Positions 8,673-17,833 of a stretch of 64,000 bases of DNA are shown here, piece by piece. The DNA comes from Alphaproteobacteria bacterium UBA1301. Lineage in GTDB: Bacteria > Pseudomonadota > Alphaproteobacteria > Micropepsales > Micropepsaceae. The stretch covers positions 1-64,000 of the forward strand of contig DBUB01000007.1 in the NCBI GenBank assembly GCA_002307725.1, written 5' to 3'. The position numbers were made by a program, and so were the translations under genes. The notes under the pieces were generated by a model. It was not told the DNA's origin. It worked only from the letters and a program-made list of their open reading frames with translations, and ran no database searches. Numbering within the stretch: position 1 is the stretch's first letter; every line of letters begins with the position of its first letter.

Positions 8673-9467
8673 ATGCGCCAGTATCTCGAGTTGTTAAGCC
8701 GTGTCCTGGAAATGGGGGCCCAAAAAGGCGACCGCACCGGTACCGGCACGCTTTCCGTGTTCGGCCACCAGATGCGGTTCGATTTGGCGGAGGGTTTTCC
8801 GCTAGTCACCACCAAGAAGCTGCATCTCAAATCGATCATTTACGAGCTTTTATGGTTCCTGCGCGGCGAGACCAATGTGAAGTGGCTCAACGAGCATGGC
8901 GTCACCATCTGGGACGAATGGGCCGACAAGAATGGCGAACTCGGGCCGGTCTACGGCCATCAATGGCGGGCTTGGCCGCGCGACCATGCCGGCACCCTCG
9001 ACCAGATTTCGGTGGTCGTGAACGACATCAAGACCAACCCGGATTCGCGCCGGTTGATCGTGACGGCCTGGAACCCGGCCGACATTCCGCGTCAGGCGCT
9101 GCCGCCGTGCCACTGTCTGTTCCAGTTCTATGTCGCGGGCGGCAAGCTGTCCTGCCAGATGTATCAGCGCTCGGCCGATATCTTCCTCGGCGTGCCGTTC
9201 AACATCGCCTCTTATGCGCTGCTGACGCTGATGATGGCGCAAGTGACGGGCCTCAAACCCGGCGAATTCGTGCATTCCTTCGGCGATGCGCATCTCTATT
9301 TGAATCATGTCGAACAGGCGAAGTTGCAGCTCACCCGCGAGCCCTATCCGCTACCGACGATGCGCCTCAATCCCGCCATCGACGACATCTTCCGCTTTGC
9401 CTTCGAAGACTTCACGCTGGAGAATTATCAAGCCCATCCGCACATCAAGGCAGCGGTGGCGGTGTAA
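8673..9467 (+). CDS. thyA: Thymidylate synthase
   Basis: ThyA methylates dUMP to dTMP using methylenetetrahydrofolate and yields dihydrofolate. From the ATG at 8673 the protein is 264 residues, the canonical length, beginning MRQYLELLSRVLEMG. A longer in-frame start would run into the tmRNA promoter. The catalytic cysteine lies in LPPCHCLFQFYV, and the RSADIFLGVPFNIASYALL block is intact. folA follows after one gene, so the enzyme that regenerates tetrahydrofolate is in the same cluster. Confidence 0.97.
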   Translation: MRQYLELLSRVLEMGAQKGDRTGTGTLSVFGHQMRFDLAEGFPLVTTKKLHLKSIIYELLWFLRGETNVKWLNEHGVTIWDEWADKNGELGPVYGHQWRAWPRDHAGTLDQISVVVNDIKTNPDSRRLIVTAWNPADIPRQALPPCHCLFQFYVAGGKLSCQMYQRSADIFLGVPFNIASYALLTLMMAQVTGLKPGEFVHSFGDAHLYLNHVEQAKLQLTREPYPLPTMRLNPAIDDIFRFAFEDFTLENYQAHPHIKAAVAV

Positions 9468-9572
9468 TCAAAAATTGCGCGTGGGGGCGGCGTTCGGTCC
9501 TAGGGTTGAGGGCCGGATTCCTTGCCGGGCCCAAGACGCCAACCTATGATGGTTGCCGAAAGGAATTTCCCG

Positions 9573-10052
9573 ATGCTTACCATCCGCCCCGCTGTGCCCG
9601 GCGACGAAGCTCTTGTGCTGTCTTTCATCCGCGCGCTGGCAGACTACGAACATTTGCTCGATCGCGTCGTGGCGACGGAAGAAACCGTGCACACCGCGCT
9701 GTTCAGCCCGCATCCGCGGCTGTTCTGCGACATCGCCGAGTGGGACGGCCAGCCAGCAGGTTTCACGGTGTGGTTCTATAACTACTCGACCTTCCTGGCG
9801 CGGCACGGGCTTTACATCGAAGACCTGTTCGTCAAGCCGGAGTACCGCACCAAAGGCATCGGCAAGGCGCTCTTGGTGAACCAGGCGGCGCGCGCCGTGC
9901 GCGAAGGCTGCGGGCGTCTCGAATGGATGGTGCTCGACTGGAACAGCCTCGCCATCGAATTCTACGAAACCCTCGGCGCCCGTGAAGTGGAAGGCTGGAC
10001 CGCCTTCCGCGTCCAAGGCGATGCGCTGGCGAAGCTGGCGCAATCGTCGTGA
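9573..10052 (+). CDS. GNAT family N-acetyltransferase
   Basis: This 159-residue single-domain acetyltransferase resembles the diamine/spermidine acetyltransferase-like branch. The acetyl-CoA motif A region reads LYIEDLFVKPEYRTKGIGKALL, and motif B reads LDWNSLAIEFYETLGA. The ATG at 9573 follows an AAGGAA ribosome site at good distance; an earlier ATG at 9549 is possible. The end overlaps the GTG start of folA by four bases, so the two are translationally coupled. The substrate is not evident. Confidence 0.85.
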   Translation: MLTIRPAVPGDEALVLSFIRALADYEHLLDRVVATEETVHTALFSPHPRLFCDIAEWDGQPAGFTVWFYNYSTFLARHGLYIEDLFVKPEYRTKGIGKALLVNQAARAVREGCGRLEWMVLDWNSLAIEFYETLGAREVEGWTAFRVQGDALAKLAQSS

Positions 10053-10540
10053 CCGTGCCGGTCGTTCTGGTTGTTGCCTGTGCCGAAAACGGCGTCATCG
10101 GGGCAAATGGCACATTGCCGTGGGGCCGTCTCGAAGGCGATCTGCCGCGCTTCAAACATCTCACCATGGGCAAGCCCTGCATCATGGGGCGCAAAACCTG
10201 GGACAGTCTGCCGAAGAAGCCGCTGCCCGGGCGCACCAACATCGTGGTGACGCGCAATAGTGCCTTCGCGGCCGATCGCGCCGTGCGGGCCGCCTCGTTC
10301 GAGGATGCGCTGGCGCTGGCGTCCGCCGAGAATCCGGCCGCCATCATGGTCATCGGCGGCGCCGAAATTTTCGCTGCCGCCTTACCGTACGCAACCACAA
10401 TCGAATTGACTGTAGTGTACGGTACGGTCAATGGCGACGTGAAAATGCCAGCATTTCCGCCGGAAATATGGCGCGAGACGGCGCGGCACGCGCCCGGCCC
10501 AACGCACCGCTACGTCACGCTCGAACGCGTCGCGCGCTGA
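10049..10540 (+). CDS. folA: Dihydrofolate reductase
   Basis: FolA reduces dihydrofolate to tetrahydrofolate with NADPH. The 163-residue protein has ENGVIGANGTLPWGRLEGDL at the N-terminus, which carries the Met20-type loop and substrate acid. MGRKTWDSLPKKPLPGRTNIV is the NADPH-binding part, and VIGGAEIF comes later. Translation starts at GTG 10049, overlapping the stop of the acetyltransferase gene (GTGA). Placement after thyA links consumption and regeneration of the folate cofactor. Confidence 0.95.
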   Translation: MTVPVVLVVACAENGVIGANGTLPWGRLEGDLPRFKHLTMGKPCIMGRKTWDSLPKKPLPGRTNIVVTRNSAFAADRAVRAASFEDALALASAENPAAIMVIGGAEIFAAALPYATTIELTVVYGTVNGDVKMPAFPPEIWRETARHAPGPTHRYVTLERVAR

Positions 10541-10612
10541 CTGCTATCCCCTGTTCGATTGCCTCGCGCCATCGTAAGACTCGCACACCAATAAACTGGG
10601 GGAAACAAAACC

Positions 10613-10764
10613 ATGCGTATCAGCATCGCAATTGTATCGGTATTGGCGTCGGCCGCGCTTGCCGTCACCGAAGACGAATTGATGACGAGCCGTTATGGCA
10701 AACGCTCGTGATCAAGGACACGCTCGGCACGAGCCGGGTAAAGACCACTTCTTCCTGGTGGTGA
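10613..10764 (+). pseudogene. Frameshifted remnant of a small secreted protein
   Basis: An ATG at 10613 opens a signal-peptide-like stretch (MRISIAIVSVLASAALAV) that stops at 10709-10711 after 32 codons. In another frame, just before that stop, the sequence continues LVIKDTLGTSRVKTTSSWW to a stop at 10762-10764. The two pieces look like one small exported protein broken by a frameshift. The short form could instead be a genuine 32-residue peptide. Confidence 0.35.
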
Positions 10765-10813
10765 GTGTGCAGGGCATTCAGAATGCCCTAATCTGTAATT
10801 TGGCAAGAATGCG

Positions 10814-10850
10814 AAACCCTCCGGGCGAGATCACCGGAGGGTTTTCTTTT
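10814..10850 (+). terminator. Rho-independent terminator
   Basis: AAACCCTCCGG at 10814-10824 pairs perfectly with CCGGAGGGTTT at 10834-10844 across a nine-base loop, and is followed by TCTTTT. It closes the thyA-folA stretch. It lies between convergent genes and may also slow transcription leaving the oxygenase gene on the other strand. Confidence 0.85.
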
Positions 10851-10869
10851 CCCGAATAGCGAAAACCGA

Positions 10870-11508
10870 TTACGGCGGGGCGAGATCGAACTCGATCGTG
10901 ATGCGCGTGCCGTTGCCGTCGAAGCGGTGTTCGCCGCGCGACAGCCAGGACGGATGCAGGATGATCATGCCCGAGGCCGGGCGGATCGACTCGATCTGTC
11001 CGGCGGTGAGCCCGCCCGGCACGCGGAAGCCGTATTGCGGGGCCATCATGGCCGGCAGTACGCCGCGCGGATCGGCCAATTCGGCTTCGCCGCCGAGCGC
11101 TTCGTCGTCCTGCTTCATATAGCCGTCGTCGACGTAATAGACGCCTGACCAGTACCAGCCCGGACGCGCTGCCCGTTCGACGTATTCGCCCTTACTCCGG
11201 ATGGCCGCCGCCGCCTGCACGTTCCAATTCAGCACCACGCGCGAGCCATTGCGCAGGGCGGTCAGGCTGTCGGCCTGTTCGCGCAACACCCGGAACAGGG
11301 TCTGCGCCGAACCGCCGCCCCAGGATTCGAAATCGGGGGCCGAGCGCCAGCCCTGATGGTGGTTGTTGGCGGTGTTGACTGTTTCCAGTTTCGCCCGATC
11401 GAGAATCAGAGGTTTGATCTCGGTGTTGAATTCCTGTGCCACCGGCAAATAGTGCACGCACACCGGCGTCGCGAACATGCTGCGGATTTGCGGCTTGGGA
11501 GCGACCAT
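10870..11508 (-). CDS. 2OG-Fe(II) oxygenase family protein (TIGR02466-like)
   Basis: This 212-residue protein starts MVAPKPQIRSMFATPVCVHY. Members of this group begin with a short 'F.TPV' strand and contain a double-stranded beta helix. The iron and 2-oxoglutarate ligands are suggested by the late segment HPSWLSRGEHRFDGNGTRITIEF, with its histidine, arginine and closing strand. WNVQAAAAIRSKGEYVERAARPGWYWSGVYYVD matches the family mid-region in character. The start at 11508 excludes a long upstream extension that overlaps mrp antisense-free coding. The substrate is unknown. Confidence 0.75.
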   Translation of the reverse strand: MVAPKPQIRSMFATPVCVHYLPVAQEFNTEIKPLILDRAKLETVNTANNHHQGWRSAPDFESWGGGSAQTLFRVLREQADSLTALRNGSRVVLNWNVQAAAAIRSKGEYVERAARPGWYWSGVYYVDDGYMKQDDEALGGEAELADPRGVLPAMMAPQYGFRVPGGLTAGQIESIRPASGMIILHPSWLSRGEHRFDGNGTRITIEFDLAPP

Positions 11509-11528
11509 GGATGAAATGAATTCTCCAG

Positions 11529-12617
11529 TTATGCGATCACGATTTTCGGCGCGGGACGCTGCGGCGCGGCGATTGTCGCCGCCACCCGTTCCGCAATCAA
11601 CAGAAAAGCGCGGGCTTCGGGACTGTCGGGTGCCGCTGCGACGATCGGTGTTCCGGCGTCCGAGGTCAGCCGAATCGCGGTATTCAAGGGAATCTCGCCC
11701 AGGAACGGCTCGCCCAGGCTGGCCGCGATTGCCCGCGCGCCGCCGTGCCCGAAGATGTGGCTTTCGTGCCCACAAGCGGGGCAGATGAAGGTCGACATGT
11801 TCTCGACGATGCCGAGCACCGGCACCTGAGTCTTGCGAAACATGGCGATACCGCGGCGCGCATCGGCCAGCGCCACGTCTTGCGGCGTCGACACGATCAC
11901 CGCGCCTTTGAGCGGCAGGCGCTGGGCGATGGTCAGTTGCACATCGCCAGTGCCCGGCGGCATGTCGATGACGAGCACGTCGAGTGGCGCCCACAACCCG
12001 TCATTGATCATCTGAATGAGGGCGCTTTGCACCATCGGTCCGCGCCAGATGGTGGCTTCGTCTTCGGCCAGGAACAGCCCGATCGAAATCGCTTTGATGC
12101 CGTATTTTTCGAGCGGAATGAATTTCCCGTTTTCGCCCACCGGCCGTTCGTTGAGGCCAAGCATCTTGGGTACGCTGGGGCCGTAGATGTCGGCATCGAG
12201 CAAGCCCACCTTAAGGCCGAGCTTGGCCAAGGCCAGCGCCAGATTGACCGCCACCGTCGATTTGCCAACGCCGCCTTTGCCGCTCGCCACCGCGATGACC
12301 GCGCCGACGCCATCGATGCCGGATTGCGGCGGCGGGGCTTGACGTTTGGGGCGCTCAGGCGCGGGCGCGCCGCTGTGGGCGGTGAGAACCGAGGTGACTG
12401 AGAGCACACCCGGCACCTTTTGCACCGCAGCGTCGCAGAAAAGGCGCAAGGGTTCGGCGGCGGCCCCGCGGCTGGCTGCCACTTCCAGCACGAAGCCGAC
12501 ATGGCCGTCTTTGACCATCAGGCCTTGCACCATATCCTCATGCACGACACTGCGGCCGCTGACCGGATCGATCACCTGGTCGAGGGCCTTAAGGATGTCT
12601 TCGCGGTTCACAGCCAT
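11529..12617 (-). CDS. mrp: Mrp/NBP35 family iron-sulfur carrier ATPase
   Basis: Mrp (ApbC) is a P-loop ATPase that carries and delivers Fe-S clusters in the cytosol. The 362-residue form from ATG 12617 has an N-terminal MIP18/DUF59-like domain (about residues 1-90). A proline-rich linker follows, then the ATPase with deviant Walker A GKGGVGKST. The C-terminal half holds the cluster-binding CPACG motif. DVLVIDMPPGTGDVQLT marks the switch II region. An upstream in-frame ATG at 12644 is possible. It is divergent from hflK. Confidence 0.93.
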   Translation of the reverse strand: MAVNREDILKALDQVIDPVSGRSVVHEDMVQGLMVKDGHVGFVLEVAASRGAAAEPLRLFCDAAVQKVPGVLSVTSVLTAHSGAPAPERPKRQAPPPQSGIDGVGAVIAVASGKGGVGKSTVAVNLALALAKLGLKVGLLDADIYGPSVPKMLGLNERPVGENGKFIPLEKYGIKAISIGLFLAEDEATIWRGPMVQSALIQMINDGLWAPLDVLVIDMPPGTGDVQLTIAQRLPLKGAVIVSTPQDVALADARRGIAMFRKTQVPVLGIVENMSTFICPACGHESHIFGHGGARAIAASLGEPFLGEIPLNTAIRLTSDAGTPIVAAAPDSPEARAFLLIAERVAATIAAPQRPAPKIVIA

Positions 12618-12682
12618 AATTTGCGCCTTTCGCAGGATGCTCATATAACCGGCGAGACGGGGAAAACAAGGAAACTGGGCCC

Positions 12683-13855
12683 GTGCCTTGGATGAAAGAG
12701 AGCGGTGGCGGACAGCCGAAGGGGCCCTGGGGCCAAGGTCCGGCTCCCAATCCTGAGCCGAAGCCGCACCCCAAGCTTCCGGGAGGCGGCGGCATGCGGC
12801 CGCCCGATCTGGAAACCCTGCTCAAGAAAATCTGGTCCGACGTCAAGCGTTACTTGCCGGCGGGGCTGCTCGGCAAGCGCGGCGCCTGGGCGGTGGGAAC
12901 CTTGGCAGTTGGCGTCTGGCTGGCGCTCGGTTTCTATACGGTCAACGACAATGAGCAGGGCGTGGTGTTGCGCTTCGGCGCCTTCGTCAAGCACACCGGG
13001 CCCGGTACCTACTGGCATCTGCCGTGGCCGTTCGAGAGCGCCTACACCCCGAATGTGAAAAAGCCCAATCAGCTCGACATCGGCACCAAGCCGGCAGCGG
13101 ATTCGAATGCCCAGCCGGAAGACAAGCCGGACGAGAGCTACATGCTCACCGCCGACGAAAACATCGCCGACGTGCAGTTTCAGGTGTTCTGGCGCATCAA
13201 GGACGCCAATGCCTATCTGTTCAACGTCGATCGCGGCAAGTCGGACGACGTCGTCAAGGCGGCGGCGGAAAGCGCCATGCGCGAAGTCGTGGGCCAGGAA
13301 AAGCTCGACGCCATCCAGACCTCGCTCCGCGAGACGGTGCAGATGAAGGTGCGGCGCGGCATGCAGGCGATTCTCGATACCTACAACGCCGGCATCGAGG
13401 TGGTCAGCGTCAAGTTGCAGAAGGTGATGGCGCCGGGACAGATTGCAGCCGCCAACAATGACGTGCAGAAGGCGATCGGCGATCAGGACAAGAAGCGCAC
13501 CGACGCGGAGGCCTACGAGAACTCGGTCATTCCGCAGGCGCGCGGCGAGGCCGCCCGTATTGTGGCGGACGCCGAAGCCTACAAGCAGCAGGCCATTGCG
13601 CTCGGCAAGGGCGAGGCGGCGCGGTTCAACGACGTCTATCAGGAATATAGGAAGGCCCCGGAGGTCACGCGCCGGCGCCTTTATCTCGAGACCATGACCC
13701 AGGTGCTGGGGCCGATGAACAAGATCATCGTCGACGACGCCACCCGTGGTGTGACCCTGCAACTGCCACCGCAGGCGGTGCCCGTGAGGCCCGCAACCGA
13801 GCGTAAAGCGGGCGCGCAGGTCACCGAAAGCGCGGAGAAAGGGGCGGGCAAATGA
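12683..13855 (+). CDS. hflK: HflK, membrane modulator of FtsH
   Basis: HflK and HflC form a periplasmic-facing SPFH cage around the FtsH protease and control degradation of membrane proteins. The 390-residue protein has a glycine/proline-rich cytoplasmic N-terminus. One membrane segment near residues 70-90 (WAVGTLAVGVWLALGFYTV) leads into the SPFH/band-7 domain (GVVLRFGAFVKHTGPGTYW). A coiled-coil region (EAARIVADAEAYKQQAIA) follows. The GTG at 12683 has an AAGGAAA site 8 bases upstream. Its end overlaps hflC by four bases. Confidence 0.95.
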   Translation: MPWMKESGGGQPKGPWGQGPAPNPEPKPHPKLPGGGGMRPPDLETLLKKIWSDVKRYLPAGLLGKRGAWAVGTLAVGVWLALGFYTVNDNEQGVVLRFGAFVKHTGPGTYWHLPWPFESAYTPNVKKPNQLDIGTKPAADSNAQPEDKPDESYMLTADENIADVQFQVFWRIKDANAYLFNVDRGKSDDVVKAAAESAMREVVGQEKLDAIQTSLRETVQMKVRRGMQAILDTYNAGIEVVSVKLQKVMAPGQIAAANNDVQKAIGDQDKKRTDAEAYENSVIPQARGEAARIVADAEAYKQQAIALGKGEAARFNDVYQEYRKAPEVTRRRLYLETMTQVLGPMNKIIVDDATRGVTLQLPPQAVPVRPATERKAGAQVTESAEKGAGK

Positions 13856-14730
13856 ATCGTGCGCTCAGCCTCACTCTTGCCGTTGCCGTGTTGATCGCGC
13901 TCGGCTTCGTCGTGTCCTGCGTCTACACCGTGTCGCAGACTCAGCAGGTGGCCTTGGTGGAATTCGGCGCGCCGGTCGGTATCGTCACCGAGCCCGGCCT
14001 GCACCTCAAATCGCCGCTGCAGCGCGCCTATTTCTTCGACCGGCGGCTGCTTGATCTCGACGATCAGCACGAGGAGATTCTTACCCTCGACCGGCGGCGT
14101 GTGCTGGTCGATGTCTATGCGCGCTGGCGCATCGTCAATCCGCTGTTGTTTCAGGCGCAGCCCGATTTCAACATCGCGGTCGATAATTTGAAGTCGCTTC
14201 TGTCCTCCAATATCCGCGAGGTTTTGGGGGCGCAGACCTTCGCCAGCCTCTTGTCCGAGCGCCGTTCCGCTTTGATGCGCAAGATCCGCGATCGTATGAA
14301 TGCCGACGCCCGCCAATTCGGTGTCGAGATTGTCGACGTGCGCATCCGCCGCGCGGGTCTGCCGGCTGAGGACGCCGATGCCGTCTACCAGCGGATGAAG
14401 AAGGACCTCGAGCTTCTGGCGGCCAAGTACCGCGCCGAGGGTGACGAGGTCGCACAAGGCAAACGGGCGCGCGCCGACCGCCAAGTAACGATCATCAAGG
14501 CCGAGGCGATCGCCCAGGCCGCGATCCTGAAGGGCGAGGGCGACGCCGAAAAGACCAAGATCACCGCGCCCATTTTCAGCCAGGACCCGAATTTCTACGC
14601 CTTCTGGCGCTCGATGCAGGCCTATCAGGACACGCTCGGCAGCGCCAACACGACGATCATCCTGTCGCCCAAGAGCGATTTTCTGAAGTACTTGAGCGAT
14701 GGTCCCGGCGCCGCGGCCAAGCACAAATAG
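13852..14730 (+). CDS. hflC: HflC, partner of HflK
   Basis: This 292-residue SPFH protein has an N-terminal membrane anchor (LTLAVAVLIALGFVVSCVYTV). A band-7 domain follows, beginning QQVALVEFGAPVGIVTEPGLHLKSP. The helical part is rich in A, E and K. It alternates with HflK in the FtsH-surrounding assembly. Translation is coupled to hflK through an ATGA overlap. The C-terminal ILSPKSDFLKYL matches the usual end of HflC. Confidence 0.95.
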   Translation: MNRALSLTLAVAVLIALGFVVSCVYTVSQTQQVALVEFGAPVGIVTEPGLHLKSPLQRAYFFDRRLLDLDDQHEEILTLDRRRVLVDVYARWRIVNPLLFQAQPDFNIAVDNLKSLLSSNIREVLGAQTFASLLSERRSALMRKIRDRMNADARQFGVEIVDVRIRRAGLPAEDADAVYQRMKKDLELLAAKYRAEGDEVAQGKRARADRQVTIIKAEAIAQAAILKGEGDAEKTKITAPIFSQDPNFYAFWRSMQAYQDTLGSANTTIILSPKSDFLKYLSDGPGAAAKHK

Positions 14731-14856
14731 CGTAGCTTAACTAGGCATCCGTCGAGATGCTCCGCAGGACCGGCCATTACTGAGGCGTGGTGCCGCGCCA
14801 ACCCTGCGTCGAATAAGCATATAAGGGGCGCGTGGGTTGCAGTCATGCGGGGGGGC

Positions 14857-15324
14857 ATGGACAAGGCCGAGATCTACAGCAAGCTCGAAGACGAGGCGAG
14901 GAGCCGCGCGAGCGGCGAGCGTAATCCGATCGCCAATGCCGCCAACTTCGCCGCGTTGATGTGGGCGTTGCTGCCCGACATCAATTGGGCCGGATTCTAT
15001 TTCAAAAAAGGGCGCTGGCTGGTCTTGGGCCCGTTCATGGGCAAGCCGGCCTGCACGCGGTTGCAGGTGGGCCTCGGGGTGTGCGGCACGGCGGTGGCGC
15101 AATCGCAGACCTTGATCGTGCCCGATGTGCACAACTTCGCAGGCCATGTCGCCTGCGATATCACCTCCAATTCTGAGCTGGTGGTGCCGCTGTTCAAGTA
15201 TTCGACCATTCTCGGCGTCATCGACATCGACAGCCCGTTGCTCGGCCGGTTCGACGAGGCAGACGCCAAAGGCATCGAGTCCCTGGCCCGGCTTTTCATC
15301 CTGCGCAGCGACGACGTGACCTGA
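14857..15324 (+). CDS. msrC: Free methionine-(R)-sulfoxide reductase (GAF domain)
   Basis: This GAF-fold enzyme reduces free methionine-(R)-sulfoxide in the cytosol. The three redox cysteines are spaced as in E. coli fRMsr. One is in GKPACTRLQ, the second 10 residues later in GVCGTAVA, and the third 24 residues after that in GHVACDITSNSELVVP. The start is taken at ATG 14857; an in-frame ATG at 14845 precedes it. It lies between hflC and a periplasmic protease, so the local theme is protein quality control. Confidence 0.88.
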   Translation: MDKAEIYSKLEDEARSRASGERNPIANAANFAALMWALLPDINWAGFYFKKGRWLVLGPFMGKPACTRLQVGLGVCGTAVAQSQTLIVPDVHNFAGHVACDITSNSELVVPLFKYSTILGVIDIDSPLLGRFDEADAKGIESLARLFILRSDDVT

Positions 15325-15493
15325 GCGGGCACTCGTCCGTTGGAAGATCTGCACTAATAGGAAAGGTTTCCGACTGCGCCCGTTCGGCCGCAGGCTGAAG
15401 ATAATTTTACCTAATAAGTATATGGCCCCCTTTGCTTCCCTTCGCGCCCGCCTATGCTGTACGTCCTCCGTTGCAGTCAGAGGTCCTTTACCG

Positions 15494-16900
15494 ATGTCTT
15501 GGCGTTCGCCGGTTTTTGCTGGTTTTTGCGCTGTTTTTTTGATGATTCCGGCCCTTGCGCGGCCGGCCCCGGACAGTTTCGCCGATTTGTCGGCGCAGCT
15601 TCTGCCGACAGTTGTCAATATTTCCACAAGCCAGACGCTGAAACCGACCCAGAAGGGCCTGGTTCTCAAAGCGCCGCCCGGCTCGCCGCTTGAGGACCTG
15701 TACAAGCAATGGTTCGGGCCGAAGTCGAACCTGCCGCGCCACATTTCCTCGCTCGGCTCCGGTTTCGTGATCGATCCGTCGGGCCTGATCGTCACCAACA
15801 ATCATGTGATCGAGGGCGCCGACCAGATCTCGGTCACCCTCAATGATGGCACCACGCTGCCGGCCAAGCTGGTCGGCCGCGACGATAAGACCGATCTGGC
15901 GCTGCTCAAGATCACCCCGCGTCATCCGCTGCCGTCCGCTCATTTCGGCGATTCGGACAAGGCGCGCATCGGCGATTGGGTGATCGCCATCGGCAATCCG
16001 TTCGGCCTCGGCTCGACGGTCACCGCCGGTATCGTTTCGGCGCGCAACCGCAACATCAATTCCGGCCCTTACGACGAATTCCTGCAAACCGACGCGCCGA
16101 TCAATCGCGGCAATTCCGGCGGGCCGCTGTTCGATATGGGCGGCAATGTCATCGGCGTCAATTCGGCGATCTATTCGCCCAGCGGCGGCTCGGTCGGCAT
16201 CGGCTTTGCCATTCCCGCCAGTCTGGCGCGCGACATCATCGGCCAGCTTCGCGCCTTCGGTCAGGTGCGCCGCGGTTGGGTGGGCGTCAACATCCAGCAG
16301 GTGACGCCCGACATCGCCGAAGGCATGGGCCTGCCCGGTGCTATGGGCGCGCTCGTCGGCAATGTCGCACCGAACGGTCCGGCAGCGAAAGCCGGCATCC
16401 GCACCGGCGACGTCATCCTCAGCTTCGACGGCAAGCGCATTCCCGATCCCGGCACGCTGTCGCGGCTGGCCGCCGGCACGGCGGTCGGCAAGACGGTGAA
16501 TGTCGAAGTTTTGCGCAAGCGCCAGCACCTCAACCTGCATTTGCAAGTGCTGAAGCTCGCCGAGCCGCCCAAGCCGCAGCCGAAAGGCGCCCCCGCCCGC
16601 CCGCGCAAGACCTCTCAGCTTGGCCTGTCGCTGTCGCCGCTCGATGCCGGTGCGCGTTCACAGTTCCAGGTGCCTGGCGGCGTCAGCGGCGTTGTGATCA
16701 CCGATGTCGATCCGAGCAGTGCGGCTTATGAAAAGAACGTCCGCGCCGGTGATGTGATCGTGGCGGTGCAGGACCAGATCGTACGCACCCCCGACGACCT
16801 CCAGCGCCGCGTTGCCGCCGATCTCAAATCCGGTCACCACATCGAGGTCCTGCTGGTCAATCGCGGTGGCGCGCTGCAATACGTGGCGCTCAGGTTTTAG
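15494..16900 (+). CDS. degP: Do-family periplasmic serine protease (DegP/DegQ-like)
   Basis: This 468-residue exported protease/chaperone has a signal peptide (WRSPVFAGFCAVFLMIPALARP). The trypsin-like domain has histidine in VTNNHVIEGA, aspartate in DDKTDLALLK and serine in GNSGGPLF. Two PDZ domains follow, the first around GALVGNVAPNGPAAKAGIRTGD and the second around VSGVVITDVDPSSAAY. The start at 15494 gives a normal signal peptide; a longer frame from 15422 does not. DegP, DegQ and MucD cannot be separated here. Confidence 0.93.
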   Translation: MSWRSPVFAGFCAVFLMIPALARPAPDSFADLSAQLLPTVVNISTSQTLKPTQKGLVLKAPPGSPLEDLYKQWFGPKSNLPRHISSLGSGFVIDPSGLIVTNNHVIEGADQISVTLNDGTTLPAKLVGRDDKTDLALLKITPRHPLPSAHFGDSDKARIGDWVIAIGNPFGLGSTVTAGIVSARNRNINSGPYDEFLQTDAPINRGNSGGPLFDMGGNVIGVNSAIYSPSGGSVGIGFAIPASLARDIIGQLRAFGQVRRGWVGVNIQQVTPDIAEGMGLPGAMGALVGNVAPNGPAAKAGIRTGDVILSFDGKRIPDPGTLSRLAAGTAVGKTVNVEVLRKRQHLNLHLQVLKLAEPPKPQPKGAPARPRKTSQLGLSLSPLDAGARSQFQVPGGVSGVVITDVDPSSAAYEKNVRAGDVIVAVQDQIVRTPDDLQRRVAADLKSGHHIEVLLVNRGGALQYVALRF

Positions 16901-16901
16901 T

Positions 16902-16929
16902 TCTTTCTGCCCCAGCAGTGGCAGAAAGA
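16902..16929. terminator. Hairpin between convergent degP-like gene and serB
   Basis: TCTTTCTGCC at 16902-16911 pairs perfectly with GGCAGAAAGA at 16920-16929 over an eight-base loop, immediately after the protease stop and just beyond the serB stop. There is no clear T tract on either strand, so an intrinsic terminator is not certain. Confidence 0.45.
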
Positions 16930-16948
16930 GTACGTGCATCCTCGGCGT

Positions 16949-17833
16949 CTAGCCACCAACGATCTCGGCGTCGCGATAGCCTTGCAAATACAGCACCGCG
17001 CGCAAATCGTTGTGGGCGATGGTGACGCCTGCGGCGGCCGCCACCAGCGGTTTGGCGTGGAAGGCGATGCCAAGACCGCCGCTTTGACCGGCGCGTTCGA
17101 TCATGGCGAGATCATTGGCGCCGTCGCCGATGGCGAGTGCGTCGGCGGCCGTAAGCCCGAACCGCTCCAGCCCGCGTTCGAGCGCCTTGAGTTTGGCTTC
17201 GCGTCCCAAAATCGGCTCGCCGACCGTACCGGTCAGAACCTTGCCGTCATCGTTCAGCGTGTTCGACTGATGCTCGTCGAACCCGGCCGCGTCTTTCACC
17301 CGCGCCGTGAAATAGGTGAAGCCACCCGACACCAGCAGTGTCTTGGCACCGTTTGCCTTCATGGTGGCGACGAGTTCGCGGGCGCCGCCGATCAGCTTCA
17401 CCTTGTCGCGATAAACCTGTTCCAGCGCCGCGACCGGCAGGCCCTTGAGCAGTGCCACGCGCGCGCGCAAGGCGCCGTCAAAGGCGATTTCGCCGCGCAT
17501 CGCGCGTTCGGTGATGGCAGCGATTTTCGGCCCGATGCCCGCAAGAGCGGCCAGTTCGTCGAGACACTCGCAAGAGACGATGGTCGATTCCATGTCGGAA
17601 ACGAGCAGCTTTTTCTTGCGCCCCGCGGTCGCCACCACATTGATGTCGGCTTCCGCCGCGAGATCGCCCGCCGCGGCGCGCGCCGCCTGCAACACCGCCG
17701 CGGGATCGCCGTCGAAGCCGATGTCGAAGGCGCGGCCCTCGGCCAGCCAAGCCAATTCGCCGAAAGAGCGCAAGCGGGCTGCCAACCGTCCCGCATCTTG
17801 TGCAATAACATTCAGCACAGTGGAGAATCGCAT
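16949..17833 (-). CDS. serB: Phosphoserine phosphatase
   Basis: SerB dephosphorylates phosphoserine in the last step of serine synthesis. The 294-residue protein has an N-terminal regulatory part of about 75 residues. The HAD core begins VSDMESTIVSCECLDELA, which carries the DxDxT-type nucleophile loop in the variant DMEST. VSGGFTYF is motif II. GDGANDLAMI is motif III with the magnesium-binding aspartates. The start codon overlaps the opposite-strand TTG of miaA by one base. Confidence 0.95.
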   Translation of the reverse strand: MRFSTVLNVIAQDAGRLAARLRSFGELAWLAEGRAFDIGFDGDPAAVLQAARAAAGDLAAEADINVVATAGRKKKLLVSDMESTIVSCECLDELAALAGIGPKIAAITERAMRGEIAFDGALRARVALLKGLPVAALEQVYRDKVKLIGGARELVATMKANGAKTLLVSGGFTYFTARVKDAAGFDEHQSNTLNDDGKVLTGTVGEPILGREAKLKALERGLERFGLTAADALAIGDGANDLAMIERAGQSGGLGIAFHAKPLVAAAAGVTIAHNDLRAVLYLQGYRDAEIVGG

